A DNA stretch of 64,000 bases from Symbiotaphrina buchneri. Taxonomy: Eukaryota; Ascomycota; Symbiotaphrinales; Symbiotaphrinaceae. How positions within the stretch are numbered: position 1 is the first letter of the stretch; each line of letters starts with the position of its first letter. The stretch spans positions 1-64,000 of the forward strand of contig BCIG01000011.1 in assembly GCA_001599915.1 (NCBI GenBank). The letters are read 5' to 3'. Under the pieces are notes generated by a model. The model was not told where the DNA came from. It was given only the letters and a program-made list of their open reading frames with translations, and did not search any database. The position numbers and the translations under genes are program-made. This document shows, piece by piece, positions 22,376 to 34,599 of this stretch.

Positions 22376-25300
22376 ATGGGGTCTCAGATACCCATTGCTC
22401 AAGCGATGAGGACAACCCGGTGGACATGGGTGGCTGCGCGAACAGTCGACCGTCATAACAATCGGCCGAAGGATGCATCTCGACTAAGCCGATGTCTGAT
22501 ACCCGCTTACAATCCGATCACACCGCTCATCACCATTTTCATACTGTTACAATGCCTTTTCCTCCCGTTGGTTGATGCGGCATATGTATCCTTCGAGAAT
22601 TGTCTCAGTCCGAATGTTATCAACTCCAACAGGCTACAATTTCGACCGCTCAATGTCACTGCCTTCTTCAACACGACCGACCCAAGCCATAGGTTGAACG
22701 TGACGGTTTATGGGAATGTCACAGGCCTTCTGACTCAAGAGGCTTACCCGGCGCCGGATGATCCTCAATGGTCAAATCCTAATGATACCTTGGGAAAAAT
22801 TGTTGACCTCAGTGTGTCCAACAATCGTTACACCACCCTTTTTACGAGATTCAATGTACTGAGCTATACGCCCTATAACAATCCATCCCGATTCTGTCTA
22901 TCTGCAATTCATGAGCAATGCCCACTCGGACCTGCTTTCTATATCAACCAGTGAGTATCCTCCAGGCTGGGCCAGCGCGCCACCCTTCCATGCTGGTCAA
23001 TTATGCAGTGACGACGGCTGACGACCTTCGCAATTCACAGGACTGATCTAGCTCACCTTCCGGCCTTTTCTGTGTACCACGATTTCTACTCGTCCTACGC
23101 TTTCACCACCATCGCCGGCACATTGAGGGTAGTCTCAGGGGATGCAAATGATATCGCCCTCGCATGCATCTCGGCCAATATAACCCCCGACATTGGCAGC
23201 ACAATTTCCGATCTGATTACTGCCCTTCCGATTGTCATCCTTGGATTGGTAGGGCTAGCTACCGCATTCGCGGCCATTTTCAGTCCGTGGGGATCATCGG
23301 ATACCTTTAGGTGGACCAGCAACTACGGGAGAGACGCGGATTTGCTCAGACTTGTCACTCCGGGCTTTGCAGACTGCCTTCAATACATCCAGTTCGTGTT
23401 TCTCACGGGGGCTCTTACACTGTCTTATCCTGGCTTTTACCAGCCGGTGGTCAGCCATGTGGGTTGGTCCTCCCTTATGTTCAACACCAGCTTTGTCAGT
23501 CACGGAAACGGCACGCAGAGCTTGGTTGATGGTGTGTACGTCGTGAATGGGACATATGGCCTTGACAAAATGAGTCAGTTAGTCGCTATGACATCTGTGG
23601 AGGACGTCTGGCCTGGAATGGCTGTCTGGCTTCTCGTCATACTGGCAGCCGTCGTGGTGCTCATCCAGCTCGGCTTTCTCCTCCGCTGGGTTTATCGTCA
23701 CCTCACCAACATCCAACAAGAAGACCTACGAGCGAAGAACTTGCCTTTTACCTTGGGCAACGTGATCCGCATTGTTTTCAATTACTTACTGTTACCGATC
23801 ATCGCATTATCGATGTTTCAACTTGTTGTTGCACCGAAATCTCCAGCTTATGATGTTGCACTTGCGGCCGTCATGATCTTGGCGGTGGTGGGGTTCGCCG
23901 GGTGGCTTTTGTATCTGGTCGCTACGAGCAGGCCACGCTCTTACCTCTTCGACGATCTGCCCACCGTGCTTCTTTATGGACCGCTCTACAACACATATTC
24001 TGACGATGCCGCTACATTCGCCCTAGTTCCGGTCATATTGATGTTCTTGCGTGGCATTGCGGTTGGAGCAGTGCAGCCATCTGGCATTGCTCAGCTGGTG
24101 CTTCTAGCTATCTGTGAAGTTATACTAATTCTGACGCTTCACGCCTTTCGTCCATTCCACTCTCCGACGTCCATGAATGCGTACCACACCTTCTTCGCGG
24201 TCGTCAGGCTCCTTACTACGATTCTCATGGTGACATTTGTGCCTTCTCTTGGCATCTCGGAAGCAACCAAAGGGTGGATTGGCTATGTGATCTTACTAAT
24301 GCATGCTATCGTGCTTGTTTTTGGCTTTTTCTTGAACGCAATTCAGACAATCATCGAAGTAGCAGCAAGGCTTGCAGGTGCTGGTGGCGAAGAAGGTGTT
24401 GGCGGTGGGGCAGCTCGGGGTGGGCTCGTCAAAGTACGTTCATTTTGCTGCAAATCGTCCTTGTGGGTGGCTTCAGGCTGATTTACTTCACAGGTGTTTG
24501 GAATGAGGCAGCTATCGCGTAGGATGCCCAGACGCGGAGGTGTGACCCGAGACAGTGCTGTCTCTCAAGTTGGTATTCTTTCAGCGGACGAGAACAGGAA
24601 GTCCTTCCAGCTCAATGGGGCACGGGTGAGAAGTATGTCAGGAAGCTCGAATGCTCTTCTGAACAAGTACACACCTAACGATGAACCTGCTGGAGATACA
24701 CTCGATCTTTCGACCATGCCCGGTTCGGCAGGCTTACCTGGTCATGTTCGTACTGAAAGCGCTGGTGCACCGTACACACCTACCACACCGGGTGCTACGA
24801 GCATGATGTCTTATCCCTTCAGTAATGATCCTAGCGGCGAGCCATCGGCCAGAGGTGGTATCTTGGGAATCAAAGCGGTTGAAGCTGCCGATCCATATTA
24901 TCGCCCACCACGGGTCAGGAGGTCAACTACGGAGGCATATTCACCCGCGGCAAGGACCAGGGGCTCTTGGGCCAGCGGAGATTGGGCTAACGCATCTGGT
25001 CCGTCGGTTCCCGCGGATCAAAGGGAGCTGCATGATCCAATGGAAGGATCCTCGATATCTAGGAAAGGCACCCCGGTGCCTGCTTATCTGTCAGCGCAGA
25101 ATTATTCGGATGCTAACATGAATGAGCCGCGCCACTCCAAAACGGACTATGCTGTTAGAGAAGTGGATTTCTATTATGGAGTGCGTGGTCCAGCTTTATC
25201 CAATCTACCAACTAGAAGGCTTGGCACAGGTCCGGCTGATCCAACTGGACCCGTTGCATCTGCAACTGGCTGGCTCAAGGGTCTGTTCGGTGGCAAGACG

Positions 25301-26278
25301 AAGGAGAAGGGCAAAGGATTTGAGGTTGTCCGGTCGTCCAGAGCTCCACCCCCTATGATGAAGCGGGTAGTCTCGGGAGCTGGGGATGTAAATACTCAGG
25401 GCCCTTATAGTGATGATCCGGAGGAGGTACAAGCAGGGAGAAGTCGAGCGTTGGTACCGAGCGACGACGGCGATGCTCCAGGCTTGACCTTGAGCGGTGC
25501 AGCACCGTCCCATCATACAGAACCTGACGCTCCACCTAGTCCAGTGGACCAGGAAGAGGAATCGGACGGGAGCTATTCAGAGATTTCGGAGGATGACGGC
25601 GAGTTCAAGCCGGATAGGAGCAGTCGGATTTCAGATCTTCCACCTTCACTTCCGGACATCGACAGTGTCGGTGGCATAGAGCTCCCGAGTCGCATTGCAT
25701 CCAAGGCGAGCTCGCGGCCTTCAAAAGCTAGTATCCGTTCCAAGCCACCGACTGTTCCGAGAAAGAGCTCGAAACGGAAATCTATCCCGAGCCGATCTGC
25801 TTTAGTTGCAGGATCTGAGGATAACAACAGGCTATCCATTGTACCATCCTCGCCACAGTTATCTCCGAGTGGTGTCGATGCTGTTCAGCACAATGGCTTA
25901 GAAGGACAGCATGGCCCAACAGAGGATGAACCGTCTCGTTTTCCTTTTGGATCCGAACCCTCCTCTGCAGGAGGGAATCGGCTATCAGTAGGAGGTGATT
26001 CCGCTCAGTCGAGTCTCCTTGATTCGTCGGCTGCGGGTGTACAGACACAGAACGGCAGCCATCCAAAGAGGTCATTGTCTGGCCGAGCGATGCTTGCACC
26101 AGACGTCAGTAGTGACAGGCCGATGAGTATGGGCTATGTTGCTCAACATCTTACTAGTGAAAACATCCACAGGGTGGCATCAGATTCAGGTTCCCACATT
26201 GGAAGCACGGCCGAGGTTATCGATGATCCATTGAGGAGGAGCGCAAGCACTGGAAGAGACATTTCTGATACCTCATAA
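22376..26278 (+). CDS. TRP-like ion channel / integral membrane protein (Pkd2/Flc superfamily)
   Basis: Predicted 1250 aa from three exons: 22376-22950, 23041-24433 and 24494-26278. A hydrophobic signal segment (ITIFILLQCLFLPLVDA) is followed by an ML-like luminal domain with several NxT/S sites (roughly residues 70-215). A block of about nine membrane spans follows (ALPIVILGLVGLATAFAAIF to VILLMHAIVLVFGFFLNAI), then a ~600-residue cytosolic, Ser/Pro-rich disordered tail. This is the fungal TRP_N plus TRP architecture of S. pombe Pkd2/Trp663 and yeast Flc proteins, which are linked to calcium handling, lipid or FAD transport, and cell-wall synthesis. The signal segment begins about 50 residues in, so the true start may be the ATG at 22406 or lie in an unseen 5' exon. 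The exact ortholog is uncertain. Confidence 0.88.
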
Positions 26279-26909
26279 TACGGTCTTGTAAGTTTTCGAT
26301 GATCGGGATGGCTCCTATCTGTGTGAAGGTCAATTTGCTTCAGGCGCTCTATGGGACGGGATCATCATGCTCAATATTAGCGGGACAAAACAGCAGGGCG
26401 TTGGGAGGTTTGAGAAAACTGTATGGTGAACCTCGGCATGCTTGCTGTTGCATGCATTGTGCACATATTGTAGTGAGTGTTTTCCAGATAACGTATATAC
26501 TATTCTCAATCTCGACAAATACCACCCATGTTGAAGACTACGTAATCTCTTGCCATTTTGGAGGTTCATAAACAAGCAAGATAGACGCTGCTTCGTGTTC
26601 TAAGGCCACTATCTTCAGGGGTATTGCGTGCTGGTTCGGCGCGAAGATGTTCCGCTCCAAACTGCCCCTCCCCCCGCAACCATGCTTACTATGTGCTAGG
26701 CGATAGGAGTTCCCAAACAACATCGTTTCATCAGATTACTGTCTGTAGACAAGGCTACGTCGGCGAGCTCTGCAATCAGTTTCTTCAAGATATTCGGCTT
26801 TAGTGTATCGCTCACTACTCCCGGCAGGACAATCGGCGGCCGGGGAAGCCGCCGACTGAATTACCCATCCGCTCTCTAGCCCAATCGTTGTAATCACCTC
26901 CACCTCGGA
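26279..26909. other. Intergenic, TRP-like gene to PLP enzyme
   Basis: 3' flank of the TRP-like gene and promoter of the next gene. No gene or RNA is seen. Confidence 0.5.
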
Positions 26910-28221
26910 GTGATGAATGGCCAGGCAGATTCCAGACCCGCGAGGGCCTATGCGGAGGGCGATTCACTTGCGACTAGAGCTCTGCATGCGGACGAAGACT
27001 TGAACCGGAGTGAAGATGTAGCGCCAGCACTGCATGTCTCCACCACCTTCAGATACGCCAAACAACCCGACGACCTGGTCCTCGTAAAAGATCTTGACGT
27101 ATGTGGCATGGCGAGAAGCCATTATCTTCCAAGTCCCACAATTGTCGATGTATCTTACCCAGCAACGGAGGCTAATATCAGTACAGCTCGAGACATTTGA
27201 AGGACACATCTACTCGCGCATGTCGGCGCCCAATACAACGCGCCTCGAAAAGATACTAAGTAGTCTTATTCAAGGCCGTGCTCTAGCTTACTCTTCAGGC
27301 CTGAGTGCCTTCCACGCTGCTCTCGTCCATCTCAACCCCAAACGCCTGTCCATCGGTGACGGCTATCATGGCTGCCACGGGGTGGCTAAGGTCATGCACA
27401 GGCTTACAGGCATGCAGATGCTGCCGCTCGATTGTGCTGCTGAAGAGCTCCAGGAGGGAGATGTCATACATCTGGAGACGCCACTAAATCCGACTGGTGA
27501 GGCATACAATATCGCTGCATATGCAGAAAAGGCCCATTCGCGCGGCGCATTTCTTATGGTGGATGCCACATTCGGGCCGCCAGGCTTACAAGATCCTTTC
27601 CTACATGGAGCGGACATTGTAATGCATTCAGGTACCAAATATATTGGCGGCCATAGCGATATGCTGTGTGGGGTCCTTGCTGTGCAGAGATTGGACTGGT
27701 ACGAGGGACTAAGATCAGACCGCGTGTTTCTGGGGTCCGTGATGGGCAGCTTCGAGGGGTGGCTGGGTGTCAGGAGCTTGCGCACGCTCGAACTGCGTGT
27801 CCAGACGCAGAGCAGGAGCGCGGGAGCATTGGTAAGCTGGCTGGACCGCTGCTTGAACCACAAGGACGAGGCTTCCGAGGAGGGTGCTATTGTGCGCTCC
27901 GTGTTGCACAAGGTTGCCCATGCCTCTTTGCAGCACGATGACAAGGCCTGGTTGTCGAAGCAGATGCCGAATGGCTATGGCCCCGTCTTTGCAATATGGA
28001 TGAATTCGGAAGCTCTAGCACGGTCGTTACCATCAAAGCTCCGGTTGTTCCAACATGCAACAAGTCTAGGAGGGGTTGAAAGTTTGATCGAATGGAGAAC
28101 AATGACGGATGATAAGGTGGACAAGAGATTGCTCCGTGTCAGCATTGGAATAGAAAGCTGGGAGGACCTGCAAAAGGACTTGCTGAATGGATTCAAGCAG
28201 TTACAGAAGTCTAGCACCTGA
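26910..28221 (+). CDS. Cys/Met-metabolism PLP-dependent enzyme (cystathionine lyase/synthase-like)
   Basis: Predicted 407 aa from two exons, 26910-27098 and 27187-28221 (junction VKDLD|LETFEGHIYSR). It belongs to the fold-type I PLP family of trans-sulfuration enzymes. Visible landmarks are HIYSRMSAPNTTRLE (the YxR cofactor-phosphate region), YSSGLSAFHAAL, ETPLNPTGE, VDATFGPP (the Asp that binds the pyridine nitrogen), and SGTKYIGGHSD with the Schiff-base lysine at about K214. Its divergent YSRxSxPN motif and short length look more like the uncharacterised yeast YHR112C-type members than like true cystathionine gamma-synthase; this assignment is inference. The substrate cannot be told from sequence alone. 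Confidence 0.85.
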
Positions 28222-28820
28222 TGGGCAAAGGTTCTAACGGATAATAGATCGATATAGAATTAATAAATAGACAATGGCATATAAGTCGCAGAAGGGAGAA
28301 CAGCCCTGGTGGTCGCTCTGCAATTGCCTACTCCAAACTTTGGACGACCAGTTGATTAATGCTTTCTGTCTCCTTTCGGCATTAATGTCTAATGCCAGCA
28401 ACCAGGGTCTGGATTGTACGAGTTCATGTTTCGTACTACATATTCGCCGAGGAAAGCGCCCCTGGGATGGCATTCTAGAATGATCGCCCACCGGCCTGCT
28501 CCTGATGTGTCATCCAAAACACGCCACACTGCCACTGAGCATTGATTGGTCAGCGAGCCAGCAGCGCATTGCACAAGCGCGACATCTAAACTGGAGGTCC
28601 GTCGAGCCTCGTCTTTTTCTTAACACAGCGACCGAAATCTAAGATCCTTATTCTTTCGCAACATCTCAAGACTACCTCTACTTCTTTGAGAGATATAAGT
28701 CTCACCAAAGTCTACAACTCATATCGTTCTATCACTGTCTGCCGTCTTGTGATACCTTCGCGACGCCTGTCTCCGGACGTTGCCTCCTTTTGCACGCTCA
28801 ACGCCCCTTGTGAACTCACC
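28222..28820. other. Intergenic, PLP enzyme to U2AF small subunit
   Basis: About 600 bp containing the 3' flank of the PLP gene and the promoter and leader of the U2AF gene. No other gene is seen. Confidence 0.5.
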
Positions 28821-29514
28821 ATGGCGAACTACCTTGCCTCCATCTTCGGCACTGAACAAGACAAAGTCAACTGCAGTTTTTACTACAAGATCGGCGCGTG
28901 TCGACATGGCGACCGCTGCTCTCGAAAGCACGTCAAGCCCTCCTACTCACAGACCATTCTCCTGCCCAACCTCTACCAGAATCCAGCGTACGACCCCAAG
29001 AACAAGATGAACGCCAGTCAACTGCAAAATCACTTCGATGCTTTCTACGAGGATTTCTGGTGTGAGATGTGCAAGTATGGAGAGATTGAAGAAGTGGTCG
29101 TTTGCGATAACAACAATGACCGTAAGTACAGAACCTCATCCGGACCCATGTGCACAGGATATGGCTCACTTTGATTGTCCTTCAGATCTCATTGGCAACG
29201 TCTACGCACGCTTCAAGTACGAAGACTCGGCCCAGAAGGCTTGCGACGATCTCAACTCAAGATGGTATGCAGCCCGCCCGATATATTGTGAGCTGTCACC
29301 CGTCACCGATTTCCGGGAAGCATGCTGCAGATTGAACAGTGGTGAGGGATGCGTAAGAGGAGGCTTCTGCAACTTTATCCACCGGAAGGAGCCGAGCCCA
29401 GAGCTTGAGAGGGAGCTCGAGTTGAGCACCAAGAAATGGCTACGCATGAGGGGCCGTGACGATCGCAGCGCGAGCAGAAGTCCTTCTCCTGAACCGACAA
29501 GGAAGCGATATTAA
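28821..29514 (+). CDS. U2AF small subunit (U2AF35), 3' splice-site recognition factor
   Basis: Predicted 209 aa from two exons, 28821-29121 and 29186-29514 (junction [14 protein letters not shown]). Start [20 protein letters not shown] is the classic U2AF35 N-terminus. Domains in order: first CCCH zinc finger ([20 protein letters not shown]), the U2AF-homology RRM that binds the large subunit, a second CCCH finger ([20 protein letters not shown]), and a short RS-like tail ([17 protein letters not shown]). With the large subunit it reads the 3' AG of introns in the nucleus. The family is nearly invariant and this copy looks complete. The short RS tail is usual for filamentous fungi. Confidence 0.96.
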
Positions 29515-30276
29515 AGGATGGGGAGGCGCACGACTTCCGTCTTCTGTCCAGAGGCTCACCAAGTGCCGGACTACTGGCAAGCTTTCTTGCTCAAGTATCC
29601 TTGCACGACCGGGAAGATATGCATCTCCGATGGATTGGTTGCAGCTGGGCTGGGATTCTAGCATCATATCGTGGCGTTTCTTGGGCATCTGAGCTTTGGG
29701 GGATCTGAGATCTCATGGCGTATGCAGGGCGTAAGGAGCGAAACTTATTGCTGGTTTAGTCCAACGTTGAAGGGATGGCATCGCAAAAGCAGGTCTTCAA
29801 GGAATACCGTATCAGTGGCGGCTGTAGCATCAGAAGGACGAAGACACCTTCGGCCTCCCCCTTACCACATCACTGGCTAGGAGACAGTTCATTTGAATGG
29901 GCCATGTTGGGTAGCTAGCCAATTTACATATGGACTCCAATTTCTCATGATTGGCTTTGTATTCGTTGTATGTGGCATCATAATTTCAGACATTGATTGT
30001 GACTGGGCCTTTCCCTAGCGGGATCAAGGACCCCTCGGACCCTTCCGAGTCTCTAAGTAGGTGCCTAAGCGAGGCAGAGTCTAGGCTCGATAGTGTTTAG
30101 ACAAAACATTTGCGCATCGCGGCTTTAAGAAATTTCCCGCTCGACAGTCCTCGCTCATTCATCAGGCTGGGAAATCGAAAAGTAGTATTCTACTTTAAGA
30201 AGACTGCTTCTGCGTCAAAAGTCCTGCCGCTTGGACATCTGCTCGCAGGTTTTGCGAAAGTATTTCCAGTCTCATC
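29515..30276. other. Intergenic, U2AF to RmtA
   Basis: About 760 bp with the 3' flank of the U2AF gene and the 5' region of the methyltransferase gene. Nothing else is seen. Confidence 0.5.
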
Positions 30277-31652
<1,376 letters not shown>

Positions 31653-32820
31653 AACGGCTTGGCATACGGTTTCCTTTTACATATCAGGGCATAGTGCATT
31701 GCATGGTTATTCTTTACGAGCATCAATCAGGTTGTGATGAAGCGAGTCGGGCTATCTCACGTTCAGACGATCTGGCTTTCTATTCTCTGAAATGATTCCT
31801 GGATGATAGGTGCTGTGGGCCTTGGCTGCGATCTGCTGCTTTACCTCAGTAAGGACACGGGTGCTGGGACTTGGTCTCAGCAGGGATTGTGACAAAGCGT
31901 CAGTATGTCCAGGACTCGAGGCACGGTGGGGATGGGCAGCCGGAGGCGGCCAGAGGGCGGTTGGTGTTTGAGCGCTAGAGGAGAGGGAGTGATAGGGTTG
32001 AACAGAAATTCTAGAAATCGAAGCCTTGGCCGACCTTGCTTAATTGGAATAACCTATGCGTGCTGTATCTCTCCGAAGTCGTTGGAAGTTTTGTATGCTT
32101 GCTTCTGAAGAGGCGGTACCGAAGCCGAGGCGCCTTAATCTGTCTTCAGATAAGCCTACACAAATTTTTCAATCCATGCGATGGGGCCCTTATTCCACGG
32201 TGCCTTTGAAGCCGTCGAGATAAAGTGAGAGATGATGACTGCCACCTGGCAACTCTCTGTATGCCGTATCGAGCAGTAGAAGACAAGGATTTTGACATTA
32301 TCTTATGCCTCGAGGTGGGTTTGCACCTATTGCGTTCCTTTCTAGTAGTCTTTTCACTATGCTCATTTCCTTGACCATCAAAGCGTTCTGGAATGAATCT
32401 CCCCAAAACGTTATAGATTTCCGTGGTCAAGATTAGGGGAAGTATGTGTAGGCCAAATTTAGGCGTATGTAGTAGACAGGTAGACTTGAGATTGATCTGA
32501 TGACTCTACTAAACAAATATATTGGATATGTTACTATCCACGAGAAGGGTTTCGCCATAAGGATTTTGTGAAATGTATTTACCTTTCACGAGCTTTTAGT
32601 GAAAGGGGCTACTCAGGGGCTCGGAGTGGGAAGAGCAAGCACACCGCCGGTGGCTTCTTCCGTACCTCGGCAGTCCCATTTCCCCACACTCTCCGACTTC
32701 GGGGTAGCGAAAGTTCGAACTGTCAGGAACATGCATCTAAGCTCCATAGTGTCGTGCTCCAGTTGTAATAAAGACACCTTCTACATATAATCAAGACTTT
32801 GCCCGTACCTTTACTCAAAT
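31653..32820. other. Intergenic, RmtA to dehydratase
   Basis: About 1.2 kb with no convincing gene. Short frames on both strands have no motif. Confidence 0.5.
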
Positions 32821-33954
32821 ATGAGCGCTCCCGGAGCAGGCTTTGAATACCCTCCACAGGAGGTGTCATGGTTGAAGAGGGATGCATTGCTATTCAGCAA
32901 CTCTATAGGGATCGCAGCTGACGAATTACACTTTCTCTACGTATGACACCTGTCTGCCTTTTTGATTTGACATGAGGATCTCTGACTACCACTAGGAGCT
33001 GCACCCGAACTTTCAGATCTTTCCAACTTATCCAGTTATTCTCCGTAAGCATCCGAGCAATATGAGCCGTCAAGCGATCAACTGGCTGAAAATCATTAAG
33101 CTTTTAAGCAAACCTCACAAGAAGTCATCGACTTCTACGCCTCGCAGAATGCGGTGCAGATCCCAGGCATACCCAAGTTTGACTCGCAGCGTGCGGTCGA
33201 TGGACAGCGTCAGATCACTTTCTACAAACAGCTTCCGCCGAGCAGTGCTGGAAAGAAGTTTGAGATTCGGGCAAAAGTTATTGGTGTTTATGATAAAGGC
33301 AAAGCCGGCTCTGTTATCGAGACCGAACAGCTCCTGGTTGAAGAGGGAGGGGATGTGTACTGCAGACTGGTTGGCAGTGCTTTCTATGTCGGGCAAGGCA
33401 ATTGGGGAGGTCCGAAAGGTACCTGAAAGATGTTCTACGGCGTGTTTCCACATATTGACTTGCCATACAGGACCAAGCACCGTTAACTTTCCACCTCCAA
33501 AGGATAAGAAGCCTGACGCTGTGTTCTCGATCCAAACGAACCTGGAGACTCCTCTGCTATACCGGTAAGTTATTCTATGAATGACAACAATACGGTACTG
33601 ACGCACCGCAGCTTGAATGGGGACTACAACCCTCTCCACGCAACTCCAGAACCTGGTAAGAAGATGGGGTTCGGGGGTGTGATTATCCACGGCCTCTTTA
33701 GCTGGAACAGCAGCTGTCATGCTCTGCTCAAGGAGCTGGGTGGAAGTGAATCATCAAATCTCAAAGAGTTCCAGGCGAGGTTTGCGGCCCCGGTGAAACC
33801 GGGCGATAAGCTTATTGTCGAAATGTGGAAGACCGGTGACAGCAAGGACGGATGGGAAGAAGTCAGGTTCTTGACAAGGGTCGAGGGTGGAAAAGTAGTT
33901 CTGAGCAATGGTAGGGCTCTCATGAAATGTGTTGGAGCGAAGAGCAAACTTTGA
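32821..33954 (+). CDS. MaoC-type (hot-dog fold) dehydratase / enoyl-CoA hydratase 2 family
   Basis: Predicted 307 aa from five exons: 32821-32940, 32996-33044, 33101-33418, 33471-33564 and 33612-33954. The two-domain hot-dog layout matches the peroxisomal hydratase 2 family (the dehydratase half of fungal multifunctional enzyme 2). The signature hydratase 2 motif is present as LNGDYNPLHATP followed by GFGGVIIHGLFSW, with the catalytic Asp/His pair. It would hydrate trans-2-enoyl-CoA to (R)-3-hydroxyacyl-CoA, probably in fatty acid oxidation. The C-terminus is AKSKL, close to a PTS1 peroxisomal signal (SKL) and consistent with peroxisomal import. Standalone proteins of this type occur in many ascomycetes, sometimes in toxin clusters, but no cluster partners are seen here. 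Confidence 0.9.
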
Positions 33955-34599
33955 GCAGTCTTAAAGAGCGCTCAGGAGTAAACGAAGGATGGCTATGTAT
34001 TCCAGTGTAACTCACACGTATCTACCACACTAATAAGTTCATCAACGGTACAAACGGTTGGACACCTCGGTAATCGTTTTAGATGCACGCGTCGTTGTTC
34101 AGTGTGTTCAAGGGGTCAATGTAAAGACAAGATGGATATATATATCAAGACCATCCAATATCTACGATCAAAACATACAGGTAGCCAGGTTCCTTTTGCA
34201 TTCACCCTGTCGACTGTCACAGCAGAGGTCACCACAATATTGGATCCTGGATTGGGTCGTTTCTTGAGCCCTTGGGGTGAAGACAGAGAGGAAAGAGGTC
34301 TAGCAGCTATAGCAGAAGTACTAGGAAGACATTGCCTTTGGCCAGTCAAGAACCCGAAAAGAGCAGGGATATCAGGTTGATCTGTCTCGTACTCTTTGGG
34401 AAGATAGTATCAATTCATTCTTTCTAAATCTAGCCTAAGTTGCCAAGCCAAGCAGATACTGACATGAAAAGACGACCGCCCTGGTGAGAGATGCAGCTGC
34501 AGTCAGTCTCTGCATGAGCGGCCATCAACGAGTAGAGGTCCAGATAACTAGCATCTCTGTAGAAGCTCCTAGCAAATAAGTAACGCACCGCTTCCTTTT
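33955..34599. other. Intergenic between convergent genes
   Basis: About 645 bp shared by the 3' ends of the dehydratase gene (+) and the unknown gene (-). No gene is seen. Confidence 0.5.
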